From contig CAJUIM010000064.1 of the NCBI GenBank assembly GCA_910586275.1, forward strand, positions 1 to 20,329: 20,329 nucleotides of DNA, given 5' to 3'. Under the pieces are notes generated by a model. That model saw only the letters and a program-made list of their open reading frames with translations, made no database searches and was not told the DNA's origin. Position numbers and translations under genes: made by a program. Position 1 is the stretch's first letter; each line of letters begins with the position of its first letter. Of the stretch, positions 6,725 to 14,115 are shown piece after piece. The DNA is from an uncultured Lachnospiraceae bacterium. Its GTDB lineage: Bacteria; Bacillota; Clostridia; Lachnospirales; Lachnospiraceae.

Positions 6725-7753
6725 TTATATATTGTCGGCAATATCATAAATTAGGCGTTCCGAGTCTTTCCAGCCCAGGCATGGGTCGGTAATGGATTTT
6801 CCGTAAATGCCTTCCCCGATCTTCTGACAGCCTTCTTCAATATAGCTTTCTACCATGACGCCTTTCACAAGCTGATGAATGTCTGCATTTAGCTTCCGGC
6901 TGTGCATGACTTCTTTGACAATCCGAATCTGCTGTTTAAATTGTTTATCGGAGTTATTGTGGTTTGCGTCGATGATGCAGGCCGGGTGTTTTAAGTCACG
7001 TTGGGCGTAGAGGTTGAGGAGAGTGTTCAGGTCTTCATAATGGTAGTTGGGAAGACTTCTCCCGTATTTGTTTACCGAGCCGCGCAGAATCGTGTGCGTC
7101 AGATCATTCCCCGTTGTTTTCACTTCCCATCCGCGGTAAATAAAAGAGTGGGGGTGCTGGGCGGCATAGACGGAATTCAGCATTATGGAAAAATCGCCGC
7201 TGGTAGGGTTTTTCATGCCTGCCGGGACATCAAAGCCGCTGACGGTCAGCCGATGCTGCTGATCTTCCACGGAACGGGCTCCGATGGCCACATAGGAAAG
7301 AATGTCCGATACATAACGCCAGTTTTCGGGATAGAGCATTTCGTCCGCGGCCGTCAGCCCCGATTCCTCGATGGCACGGATCTGCATCTTCCGCATGGCA
7401 ATAAGGCCCGCTAAAAAATCAGGTTTTTTTTCCGGGTCGGGCTGGTGTACGATTCCTTTATAACCTTCTCCGGTTGTGCGTGGTTTATTGGTATAGATTC
7501 TCGGTATTAAGATCAGCTTGTCCTTCACTTTTTCGCTTATTTTAGCAAGGCGGTTTACATAGTCGCAGACGGCATCTTCGTTATCGGCGGAACAAGGGCC
7601 GATAATGACAAGGAATTTGTTGCTTTTGCCGGTAAGTACTTCCCGTATTTCGCCGTCCCTGCGCTGTTTTAACTGTACCAGTTTTTCGGGGAGGGGGAAT
7701 TCGGCCCGTATCTCATCGGGAGTCGGCAGTTTTTTTATAAAATCAAATGACAT
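6725..7753 (-). CDS. 3-deoxy-7-phosphoheptulonate synthase, type I (AroF/AroG/AroH class)
   Basis: This enzyme condenses phosphoenolpyruvate with erythrose 4-phosphate, the first step of the shikimate pathway to aromatic amino acids. The 342-residue product is full length for the E. coli-like class. Expected metal ligands are visible: C54 in IGPCSADN, H265 in DANHNNSDK, E302 in VMVESYIEEG and D323 in ITDPCLGW. The substrate motifs KPRTT (90-94) and AGMKNPTSGD (178-187) are also present. ATG 7753 follows GGAGGT (7760-7765 on the opposite strand) at good spacing; a longer in-frame version would read through the leader. The gene has its own promoter and a leader of about 165 bases. Feedback specificity (Phe, Tyr or Trp) cannot be told, so I give no aroF/G/H symbol. 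Confidence 0.95.
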   Translation of the reverse strand: MSFDFIKKLPTPDEIRAEFPLPEKLVQLKQRRDGEIREVLTGKSNKFLVIIGPCSADNEDAVCDYVNRLAKISEKVKDKLILIPRIYTNKPRTTGEGYKGIVHQPDPEKKPDFLAGLIAMRKMQIRAIEESGLTAADEMLYPENWRYVSDILSYVAIGARSVEDQQHRLTVSGFDVPAGMKNPTSGDFSIMLNSVYAAQHPHSFIYRGWEVKTTGNDLTHTILRGSVNKYGRSLPNYHYEDLNTLLNLYAQRDLKHPACIIDANHNNSDKQFKQQIRIVKEVMHSRKLNADIHQLVKGVMVESYIEEGCQKIGEGIYGKSITDPCLGWKDSERLIYDIADNI

Positions 7754-7918
7754 TTCTGTACCTCCAAGGTGTGTTGTAATGTGCCATGCGATTCCGTAGG
7801 CAGAGGGAAATATAGCGTTCGGATGCCGCCGGAGTGCGCCGCGGCAGCATCGTGGCGGCACTGTTTAAAATCCCGTGCGGGCCTGCGGCCCCTGCTTGTG
7901 CCTATGGGAATCCAAAAC
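7754..7918 (-). promoter_or_regulatory. DAHP synthase 5' leader with hairpins
   Basis: The predicted leader carries GGGCC/GGCCC (7879-7883, 7887-7891, loop of 3) and a larger hairpin TGCCGCC/GGCGGCA (7824-7830, 7854-7860) with an inner GC palindrome. There is no T-box signature, no run of aromatic codons and no clear U-tract, so attenuation is only a possibility. Confidence 0.4.
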
Positions 7919-7924
7919 ATAGAC

Positions 7925-7953
7925 ATTATAATATATACGGTCAGGTTGTGCAA
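7925..7953 (-). promoter_or_regulatory. Promoter of DAHP synthase gene
   Basis: Read on the minus strand: TTGCAC (7953-7948), a 17-base spacer and a perfect TATAAT (7930-7925). Transcription would begin near 7918. Confidence 0.75.
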
Positions 7954-7955
7954 GG

Positions 7956-7975
7956 AAAAATGGCGGCTGTGCCAT
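7956..7975 (-). terminator. Possible terminator of the flippase gene
   Basis: On the minus strand ATGGC/GCCAT (loop of 6) is followed by TTTTT. The stem is only 5 bp, so it is weak. A further GCGCC/GGCGC hairpin lies upstream of it, nearer the flippase stop (about 7983-8000). Confidence 0.4.
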
Positions 7976-8017
7976 GGCAAACGCGCCAAATCCGGGGCGC
8001 ATAGTGGGCCGGCTCTT

Positions 8018-9355
8018 CTAACGTAAATATTTCCGAACGGCAAATACGCACAGAAGAGTCTGCAGCAATTGGCTGGCCAGCAGCCCATACAGATATCCTT
8101 GGATTCCCAATACCGGAATCAGCCAGAATACGAAAAACAGGCGGAAGAGCAGGCTGACCATGCTGAAAAGGAAAGTAGAGGCAGTGCGTCCCAAGCCGTT
8201 TAATATGCTGTTCAGGGTGCTGGCTACATACATAAAAGGGCAGATGAAGCTTAAAGTGATAATGAAACTGCCTGCCAGCGTGCTGTTGTACAAGACTTTG
8301 CCGGCAAAACGGCCGAACAGAAGAAACATGCCGGTGCAGAGGAAGCCCAGAAGCAGGCAATACTGAATGGATTTGCGGACTGCTTTGCGGACCGCTCCGT
8401 GGTTGCCGCTGTCGTCGGCTTCCGACACGATGGGAAGGAGCAGCACGGAGACGGAGTTGGTAATGGCCGAAGGAAAGAGAATCAGCGGCAGGGCCATTCC
8501 GGTCAGCACACCGTAGACACTCAGCGATTTTGCATTGTCGTAGCCGTAACGCTGCAGGCATTGGGGGATGTAGATGGCCTCTATGCTTTGCAGGAAATTG
8601 ATTGACGTACGGTTCAGGGAAAGCGGTACGGCAAGGGCCAGCAGCCTCCTGGCATTGCTGATATAAGCGCATACCGGCTGTTTTGCCTTCTTTATCGGAT
8701 TGTATGCATCCGCCAGAGTGCAGAAGCGGAAATAGATGGCGGCCAGACAGAACAGCATGGAGGCAGCTTCGCCGATGATAAGCCCGACAACGGCAAAGCT
8801 GATGGTGGGTTTATAGCCCCTGGAAGTATAATATATGTAAATGAGATAAACGCTTCCCACCCGTATGATCTGTTCCGCCAACTGGGCCAAAGAAGGAACC
8901 GAGGTCTTTCGGATTCCGTAGAAATAGCCGTTAATGCAGGAGTGTACCGTAGTCATCGGTATGGAAAGGGCGATAATGCGGAGCAAGGGGGCAGTCCTTG
9001 GCTCAAACAGAAGCTTTTCTGCAATGGTATCCGAGAATAGGTAAATATATGCGGTGCAGCCGGCGGAAAGCAGCATGGATATGCCGAAGCCGGTAAAAAG
9101 GGTACGGAAGGAATTTCTGTAGTCGTGGGTGGTGGTTTCGCTTGCCACGAATTTTGAGATGGCGGTCTGGATTCCGGATACAGTCAGGGAAAAGGACAGT
9201 GCCAGTACCGGAGCGGTAAGCTGGTACAGTCCCATACCTTCGGCACCAAATACGCGGGAAAGGAAGATGCGGTAAAAAAAGCCGATGAAGCGGCTGACAA
9301 AACCGGTAACGGTTAAAATAATGGTGCCTATGATAAGAGGATTTGTTTTCTTCAT
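8018..9355 (-). CDS. SpoVB/YkvU-like MOP-family lipid flippase
   Basis: The 445-residue product is a multi-pass membrane protein of the MOP superfamily (SpoVB, MurJ, Wzx), which moves lipid-linked sugars across the membrane. The start MKKTNPLIIGTIILTVTGFVSRFIGFFYRIFLSR is typical of SpoVB/YkvU proteins, with the early Arg in SRFIGFFYR; the rest has about a dozen hydrophobic spans. SpoVB is about 518 residues and Bacillus YkvU about 445, so size points to the YkvU-like group. ATG 9355 is preceded by only a weak GCAGGT site. It is divergent from nifS, and the DAHP synthase gene lies downstream with its own promoter. A role in spore cortex or cell-wall precursor export is an inference from the family. 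Confidence 0.85.
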   Translation of the reverse strand: MKKTNPLIIGTIILTVTGFVSRFIGFFYRIFLSRVFGAEGMGLYQLTAPVLALSFSLTVSGIQTAISKFVASETTTHDYRNSFRTLFTGFGISMLLSAGCTAYIYLFSDTIAEKLLFEPRTAPLLRIIALSIPMTTVHSCINGYFYGIRKTSVPSLAQLAEQIIRVGSVYLIYIYYTSRGYKPTISFAVVGLIIGEAASMLFCLAAIYFRFCTLADAYNPIKKAKQPVCAYISNARRLLALAVPLSLNRTSINFLQSIEAIYIPQCLQRYGYDNAKSLSVYGVLTGMALPLILFPSAITNSVSVLLLPIVSEADDSGNHGAVRKAVRKSIQYCLLLGFLCTGMFLLFGRFAGKVLYNSTLAGSFIITLSFICPFMYVASTLNSILNGLGRTASTFLFSMVSLLFRLFFVFWLIPVLGIQGYLYGLLASQLLQTLLCVFAVRKYLR

Positions 9356-9404
9356 GCAATACCTGCGGAAAGAGTTTGTTTATAAATATATGCAATGGGG
9401 TTTA

Positions 9405-9433
9405 TTGACAGAACAAGTCGCCCGTGGTATAGT
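9405..9433 (+). promoter_or_regulatory. nifS operon promoter
   Basis: Perfect TTGACA (9405-9410), 17-base spacer and TATAGT (9428-9433) predict a start near 9440 and an 80-base leader. The promoter probably serves nifS through at least the scaffold gene, and perhaps as far as mnmA, as no terminator is seen between them. Confidence 0.85.
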
Positions 9434-9460
9434 GAAATCATTCAATCCGTAGTGGTTTAC

Positions 9461-9482
9461 TAGGAATTAAACGGGATTCCTA
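9461..9482 (+). promoter_or_regulatory. Inverted repeat in nifS leader
   Basis: TAGGAAT (9461-9467) and ATTCCTA (9476-9482) form a perfect 7-bp inverted repeat with an 8-base spacer about 25 bases after the predicted start. It could be a repressor site or an mRNA hairpin. It does not match the IscR motifs I know. Confidence 0.4.
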
Positions 9483-9518
9483 TTCATAAAATATAAGTCA
9501 GGAAAGGACCGAAAGAAA

Positions 9519-10706
9519 ATGATGGGACAGTCAATATATTTGGATCATGCGGCGACGACGAAAACGTCGCCAGAGGCTGTAGCGGCAATGCTGCCGTATT
9601 TTACCGATTATTATGGGAATCCAAGCAGCATATATTCTGCCGGTACGGCGGCCAAGGGAGCAGTGATGCAGGCGAGGGAAACGATTGCCGCAACCTTAGG
9701 CGTTAAGACAAACGAGATTTATTTCACGGCCGGCGGCTCGGAAGCCGATAATTGGGCGTTGGTTGCCGCGGCAGAGGCTTATGCGTCCAAGGGCAGACAT
9801 ATCATTACATCCAAAATCGAGCATCATGCGGTGCTGCATACTTGCGCATATCTGGAAAAAAGAGGATTTGAGGTTACCTATATGGATGTGGACGAAAACG
9901 GCATATTGCAACCGGAGGAACTGAGACGTGCCATTCGCCCCGACACCATATTGATTTCAGTGATGTTTGCGAACAATGAGATTGGCACGGTGCAGCCGAT
10001 CAAAGAAATCGGAGCCATCGCCCGGGAACAGGGGATTCTGTTTCATACGGATGCGGTGCAGGCTTATGGGCATATGCCGATACGGGCAGAGGAAATGAAT
10101 ATTGATATGCTGAGTGCCAGCGGGCATAAATTTTACGGGCCGAAAGGGATTGGCTTTCTGTATATCCGCACGGGCCTGAAGCTGCGTTCTTTTCTCCATG
10201 GCGGACAGCAGGAGCGGGGGCGCCGGGCGGGAACCGAAAACGTGCCGGGAATAGTAGGAATCGGCAAGGCGGCGGAACTGGCTTTCCAACGGATGGAGGA
10301 AAATACAAAGAAAGAGCGGGCACTGCGGGATTATCTGATTGACAGGATTGAAAAAGAGATACCTTATTGCAGGCTGAACGGTGACAGGGAGAGACGGCTT
10401 TCCAATAATGTGAATTTCAGCTTTCGGTTTGTGGAAGGAGAGTCGCTGCTTATAATGCTGGATATGAAAGGAATCTGTGCGTCCAGCGGTTCGGCATGCA
10501 CTTCCGGTTCTCTGGATCCGTCCCATGTGCTGCTTTCCATTGGGCTGCCTCATGAAATCGCCCATGGTTCCCTGCGGATGACGGTAGGTGCGGAGAATAC
10601 CATGGAGGAGATGGACCGGACGGTGGAAGCGATAAAAGAAATTGTGGGAAAACTGCGGGAAATGTCTCCCCTATATGAGGACTTTATAAAAAAGAACGGT
10701 CAATAG
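9519..10706 (+). CDS. Cysteine desulfurase, NifS/IscS type
   Basis: This PLP enzyme turns cysteine into alanine and leaves a persulfide that feeds Fe-S cluster and thio-nucleoside synthesis. The 395-residue product has the group I layout: YLDHAATTKTSPEA at the start, the PLP-binding Lys K204 in SASGHKFYGPKG, RAGTENVPGIVG (237-248), and the catalytic Cys C327 in the loop SSGSACTSG. That longer loop separates NifS/IscS from SufS. Two adjacent ATGs (9519, 9522) are possible starts; GGAAAGGA (9501-9508) lies just upstream. The scaffold gene follows 96 bases after the stop and mnmA is further down, fitting shared sulfur supply. nifS and iscS cannot be told apart here. Confidence 0.96.
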   Translation: MMGQSIYLDHAATTKTSPEAVAAMLPYFTDYYGNPSSIYSAGTAAKGAVMQARETIAATLGVKTNEIYFTAGGSEADNWALVAAAEAYASKGRHIITSKIEHHAVLHTCAYLEKRGFEVTYMDVDENGILQPEELRRAIRPDTILISVMFANNEIGTVQPIKEIGAIAREQGILFHTDAVQAYGHMPIRAEEMNIDMLSASGHKFYGPKGIGFLYIRTGLKLRSFLHGGQQERGRRAGTENVPGIVGIGKAAELAFQRMEENTKKERALRDYLIDRIEKEIPYCRLNGDRERRLSNNVNFSFRFVEGESLLIMLDMKGICASSGSACTSGSLDPSHVLLSIGLPHEIAHGSLRMTVGAENTMEEMDRTVEAIKEIVGKLREMSPLYEDFIKKNGQ

Positions 10707-10802
10707 GCCGAAAAGGGGAAAGGAAAGCGGGAGAGCCGGAATCAGATTTATGTGCCGGAAAAGGCATGGAAACGTTGTCAGAAAAGAAAGAGGGAATCAT
10801 TT

Positions 10803-11243
10803 ATGTATAGCGAAAAAGTGATGGATCATTTTCAGAATCCGAGAAATGTAGGAGAAATAGAAGATGCCAGCGGAGTCGGCACGGTGGGTAACGCAAAGTG
10901 CGGGGACATCATGAGAATATATTTGGATATCGACGGTAACGGCATTATACAGGACTGCAAGTTTAAAACGTTCGGATGCGGCGCAGCCGTGGCGACCAGC
11001 AGCATGGCGACAGAACTGGTAAAAGGGAAAAGCATTGAGGAAGCCATGAAAGTGACCAATAAAGCAGTTATGGAAGCATTGGATGGCCTGCCTCCGGTGA
11101 AGGTGCATTGCTCCCTGCTGGCGGAGGAGGCAATCCATGCGGCATTATGGGATTATGCAAAGAAACACGGGATAGAGATCGAGGGGCTAAAGCCGCCTAA
11201 GTCGGATATCCATGAGGATGAGGAAGAAGGGGAAGAGTATTAA
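10803..11243 (+). CDS. Fe-S cluster scaffold protein, IscU/NifU N-terminal type
   Basis: The protein receives sulfur from the desulfurase and iron to build Fe-S clusters for transfer to apo-proteins. The 146-residue product has the three scaffold cysteines C33 (AKCGD, with neighbouring D35), C59 (FGCGAA) and C103 (VHCSLLA). It ends in an acidic tail (HEDEEEGEEY). It has only the U-type domain, so it resembles IscU or the N-terminal third of NifU, as annotated NifU in many clostridia. ATG 10803 is chosen for the family-standard start MYSEKVMDHFQNPRN and the GAGGGA site before it; an upstream in-frame ATG gives an atypical extension. It sits in the desulfurase operon, without hscA or hscB nearby. 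Confidence 0.94.
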   Translation: MYSEKVMDHFQNPRNVGEIEDASGVGTVGNAKCGDIMRIYLDIDGNGIIQDCKFKTFGCGAAVATSSMATELVKGKSIEEAMKVTNKAVMEALDGLPPVKVHCSLLAEEAIHAALWDYAKKHGIEIEGLKPPKSDIHEDEEEGEEY

Positions 11244-11275
11244 ACAACAATAGCGGCTGACCATAAGAGGAAGAG

Positions 11276-11758
11276 ATGAAAGTTACACATACGTTTGAAC
11301 CGATTTACGACAATCAATCAAAGATATTGATACTGGGCACTTTCCCGTCGGTGAAGTCCAGGGAAAACGCCTTCTATTACGGGCATCCTCAGAACCGGTT
11401 CTGGAAGGTGCTGGCGGGGCTTGTCGGCGAGAAAGTGCCGGTAAGCATAGAAGAGAAAAAAGCATTGCTTTTAACGCATGGCTTTGCCATATGGGATGTG
11501 ATCCGTACTTGCCAAATAGAGGGTTCCAGCGACAGTTCCATCCGGGATGTGGAAGCCAATGACATTGCGGGGCTGCTGCGGAACAGTCCCATAAAGAGGA
11601 TTTACGGTAACGGCGATAAGGCCTGTCAGCTATACAACCGTTTCTGCAGGGAAAGCGCCGGGATGGAAATCCATAAACTGCCGTCCACCAGTCCGGCCAA
11701 TGCGGCATTTTCCTTGGACAGGCTGTTGGGCTGCTGGAGGGAGATTCTGGAAGGATAG
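11276..11758 (+). CDS. DNA-deoxyinosine glycosylase (uracil-DNA glycosylase superfamily, family 6 type)
   Basis: This enzyme removes deaminated bases, chiefly hypoxanthine, from DNA to start base excision repair. The 160-residue product shows the superfamily motifs: GTFPS (21-25) as the water-activating motif position, YYGHPQNRFW (34-43) with the Asn considered important in this family, and LPSTSPANA (135-143) as the DNA-intercalation motif. Length fits the family. The start follows AGAGGAAGAG. It lies 32 bases after the scaffold gene and 14 bases before mnmA, so it is inside the sulfur operon although its own task is DNA repair; I see no Fe-S cysteine cluster in it. An alternative would be another UDG-like glycosylase with different base preference. 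Confidence 0.87.
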   Translation: MKVTHTFEPIYDNQSKILILGTFPSVKSRENAFYYGHPQNRFWKVLAGLVGEKVPVSIEEKKALLLTHGFAIWDVIRTCQIEGSSDSSIRDVEANDIAGLLRNSPIKRIYGNGDKACQLYNRFCRESAGMEIHKLPSTSPANAAFSLDRLLGCWREILEG

Positions 11759-11772
11759 GAAGGTTTTTGGGA

Positions 11773-12846
11773 ATGAAGGAAACAGTAGTGGTAGGGATGT
11801 CGGGAGGCGTGGATTCTTCGGTGGCCGCATATTTGCTGCAGGAGCAGGGATACCATGTCATAGGCGTGACGATGCAGGTCTGGCAGGAGCAGGACGAGGC
11901 GGCAAAAGAGGAAAGCGGCTGCTGCGGCCTTTCCGCAGCGGAGGATGCAAGGAGAGTGGCACAGTTCCTTGGCATTCCGCATTATGTGATGAATTTCAGG
12001 AAAGAATTCCGGGAAAAAGTGACGGATTATTTTGTGGAAGAGTATTTGCGCGGGCGGACACCCAATCCCTGTATTGCCTGCAACCGGTATGTGAAATGGG
12101 AGTCGCTTCTGCAAAGAAGCCTGGCGCTGGGGGCGGACTATATTGCCACCGGCCATTATGCCAGAGTGGAGAGGCTGCCAAACGGCCGATATGCATTGCG
12201 CAATTCGGTAACGGAGGCGAAAGACCAGACCTATGCCTTATATAATCTGACGCAAGATCAGCTGGCTCATACATTGATGCCGGCAGGGGATTATGAAAAA
12301 AGCCAGATCCGCGAGATTGGGCGCAAGCTGGGGCTGCCGGTGGCGGACAAGCCGGACAGTCAGGAGATATGCTTTATTCCGGACAACGATTATGCAGGCT
12401 TCATAGACCGGCAGGCAGGGGAGCGTGTGCCCGGTCCCGGAAATTTCGTGACGGCTTCGGGGGAAATCATAGGCCGGCATAAAGGCATTACCCATTATAC
12501 GGTGGGGCAGCGCAAGGGGCTGCATCTGGCTCTCGGCCATCCGGTGTTTGTGACCCGGATATGTCCGGAGACGAACGAAGTAATGATAGGAGAAAACGAC
12601 GACGTATTTTCCCGGGAACTGACCTGCGGCCGGATAAATTATATGGGGATGGAGAATCTGGAGGAACCCAGGAATGCCATAGTGAAAGTAAGGTATGCCC
12701 ATAAAGGAACCCCCTGCCGCATAGAAAGGATAGGGGAAGATAAAGTCAGATGTATTTTTCAGGAACCGGTACGCGCAGTGACTCCTGGGCAGGCGGCGGT
12801 TTTCTATGAAAACGGCTATGTTCTCGGCGGCGGGACTATTTTATGA
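11773..12846 (+). CDS. mnmA: tRNA-specific 2-thiouridylase MnmA
   Basis: MnmA activates U34 of Glu, Gln and Lys tRNAs with ATP and inserts sulfur to give 2-thiouridine. The 357-residue product has the PP-loop SGGVDSS (10-16), the two catalytic cysteines C100 in TPNPCIACN and C200 in DSQEICFI, GHYARV (127-132), and KDQTYALY (150-157) for tRNA contacts. The usual GGGTIL end is present. ATG 11773 follows AGGAAGG (about 11757-11763); a TTG two codons upstream is less likely. The start lies 14 bases after the glycosylase gene, so coupling is likely. Placement behind the cysteine desulfurase fits its sulfur need; no TusABCDE relay is seen, as usual in Firmicutes. Confidence 0.96.
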   Translation: MKETVVVGMSGGVDSSVAAYLLQEQGYHVIGVTMQVWQEQDEAAKEESGCCGLSAAEDARRVAQFLGIPHYVMNFRKEFREKVTDYFVEEYLRGRTPNPCIACNRYVKWESLLQRSLALGADYIATGHYARVERLPNGRYALRNSVTEAKDQTYALYNLTQDQLAHTLMPAGDYEKSQIREIGRKLGLPVADKPDSQEICFIPDNDYAGFIDRQAGERVPGPGNFVTASGEIIGRHKGITHYTVGQRKGLHLALGHPVFVTRICPETNEVMIGENDDVFSRELTCGRINYMGMENLEEPRNAIVKVRYAHKGTPCRIERIGEDKVRCIFQEPVRAVTPGQAAVFYENGYVLGGGTIL

Positions 12847-12854
12847 TGCTGGGC

Positions 12855-12935
12855 AGCGGCAGGCCGGAAAATCAAATATCTGGGAGGACGGCATAAGGGC
12901 GTACGGCACCGAGGGTAAAGCGGCAGGCCGGAAAA
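12855..12935 (+). repeat. 17-base direct repeat pair downstream of mnmA
   Basis: AGCGGCAGGCCGGAAAA occurs at 12855-12871 and again at 12919-12935, 64 bases apart, in the gene-free gap between mnmA and the PHP phosphatase gene. It suggests a local duplication. Confidence 0.75.
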
Positions 12936-12957
12936 CGGTATCTGTCTTGGAAAGCGC

Positions 12958-13029
12958 AAGGAAAAACGTAAAGAAAAACGTAAAGAAAAGCGCAAAGAAA
13001 AATGTAAAGAAAAACGCAAAGGAATACGG
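12958..13029 (+). repeat. 12-base A-rich minisatellite
   Basis: About six tandem 12-base units (consensus AAAGAAAAACGT, with CGC or TGT variants and degenerate end copies) lie 45 bases before the PHP phosphatase start. In one plus-strand frame they would encode Lys-Asn-Val-Lys repeats, but that frame has no start signal and overlaps both neighbouring genes. Confidence 0.85.
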
Positions 13030-13073
13030 CATCGGAAAAGGAAGATGCGGAATTCGGATTGGGAGATCAGAGC

Positions 13074-13892
13074 ATGGCAGTGTTGGCAGATTATCATTTA
13101 CATTCCTCTTTTTCAGGGGATTCCGAGACTCCGATGGAGGAGATGATAGAGAAAGGGCTGGAACTTGGGCTGAAGCAGATGTGTTTCACGGAGCATATGG
13201 ACATGGATTTTATCTATGTGAAACCGGAAGAAACGGGCATGTTTGAACTGGATACGGAGGCTTACCGGTGCGGCCTGAAAAAATGCAGGGAAAAATACGC
13301 AGACAGAATAACGATAGGCTGCGGAGTGGAAATCGGGGTACAGCCCCATATTTCGGAAAAACTGACGGACTATGTGAACAGGCATGATTTTGATTTTGTC
13401 ATTGCATCCTCCCATGTCTGCAATCGGAAAGACCCGTATTACCCTTATTTTTACGAAGGAAGGAGCGAGAGCGAGGCATACGGTGAATATTTTGCCTCCA
13501 TTTTGGACAATTTAAAAAAGTTCAGTGACTTTGACGTATACGGGCATCTGGATTATGTAGTGCGGTACGGGCCCAACAAGGACGGGGAATATAGCTACGG
13601 AAAATACAAAGAAATATTGGACACCATCTTGGAATGGCTGGCATGTCATGGGAAAGGAATAGAAATCAATACTGGAGGATTAGGCTATGGGCTGAAAGAA
13701 CCCAACCCCTGTACGGACATTATCCGGCGTTACCGGGAACTGGGCGGTGAGACTGTCACCATTGGCTCCGATGCACATGTGCCGGAACGTATCGCTCAAA
13801 GTTTCTCCCGTGCGGAAGAAATACTGAAAAATTGCGGCTTTCAATATTATGCGGTATTTTCCGGACGAGTTCCGCAGTATATCAAATTATGA
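13074..13892 (+). CDS. PHP-family histidinol-phosphatase (HisK/HisJ type)
   Basis: The enzyme would hydrolyse L-histidinol phosphate in histidine synthesis; the PHP family uses a cluster of metals held by His, Asp and Glu. The 272-residue product, about family length, has DYHLHSSFSGDSE (metal His pair) at 6-18, FTEHMD (about 38-43), GVEIG (about 84-88), ASSHV (about 112-116), GHLDYV (about 157-162) and GSDAHVPERI (about 234-243). ATG 13074 follows GGGAG at 13061-13065; a TTG five codons earlier is less likely. It is not next to other his genes, which is common for this type. Other PHP phosphoesterases are possible, but the SDAHVPERIAQSF region favours histidinol-phosphatase. Confidence 0.88.
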   Translation: MAVLADYHLHSSFSGDSETPMEEMIEKGLELGLKQMCFTEHMDMDFIYVKPEETGMFELDTEAYRCGLKKCREKYADRITIGCGVEIGVQPHISEKLTDYVNRHDFDFVIASSHVCNRKDPYYPYFYEGRSESEAYGEYFASILDNLKKFSDFDVYGHLDYVVRYGPNKDGEYSYGKYKEILDTILEWLACHGKGIEINTGGLGYGLKEPNPCTDIIRRYRELGGETVTIGSDAHVPERIAQSFSRAEEILKNCGFQYYAVFSGRVPQYIKL

Positions 13893-14003
13893 TTTCAAAT
13901 CAATTCCGCATCCGCAGTCCTCGGTACTTTGTTCAGGAGGGCAGCATACGGCATAACATTTCAAAGTAAACCATGCCAAATGTAAATATTTTTCAATTAT
14001 GTC

Positions 14004-14032
14004 TTGAATTTTTTGGACAAATTAGGTAAAAT
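14004..14032 (+). promoter_or_regulatory. Candidate gap promoter P1
   Basis: TTGAAT (14004-14009), 17-base spacer and TAAAAT (14027-14032). A second candidate with TTGTCA (14051-14056), an 18-base spacer and TAAAAT (14075-14080) overlaps the palindromes downstream. I cannot tell which is used. Confidence 0.5.
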
Positions 14033-14039
14033 AAAGTTG

Positions 14040-14057
14040 TTGATAAAATTTTGTCAA
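14040..14057 (+). promoter_or_regulatory. Palindrome 1 upstream of gap, Rex-like
   Basis: TTGATAAAATTTTGTCAA is an 18-base palindrome with one mismatched pair. Its TTG...CAA ends and AT-rich centre resemble the redox repressor Rex site TTGTTAA-N4-TTAACAA, matching 11 of 14 fixed positions. Confidence 0.45.
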
Positions 14058-14059
14058 TC

Positions 14060-14080
14060 ATTTTACAATGGTTGTAAAAT
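14060..14080 (+). promoter_or_regulatory. Palindrome 2 upstream of gap
   Basis: ATTTTACAA (14060-14068) and TTGTAAAAT (14072-14080) are perfect 9-base arms around TGG. It overlaps the -10 region of the second candidate promoter and so could be an operator. I cannot assign a regulator; it is not a CggR-type or CcpA-type site. Confidence 0.55.
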
Positions 14081-14115
14081 AGTATAAACAAATTCATTTT
14101 TAGGAGGAAACTAAA

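Noticed and set aside
6328..6747. Minus-strand 139-residue frame in the convergent intergenic region
   Set aside because: It runs over three hairpins, overlaps both neighbouring genes and has no recognisable motif or binding site.
7754..7918. T-box riboswitch before the DAHP synthase gene
   Set aside because: The conserved T-box sequence around TGG-ACCGCG is absent and the leader is short for one.
12806..13246. 146-residue frame carrying the Lys-Asn-Val-Lys repeats
   Set aside because: It starts inside mnmA and ends inside the PHP phosphatase gene, out of frame with both, with no start signal; best seen as an open frame created by the A-rich repeat.
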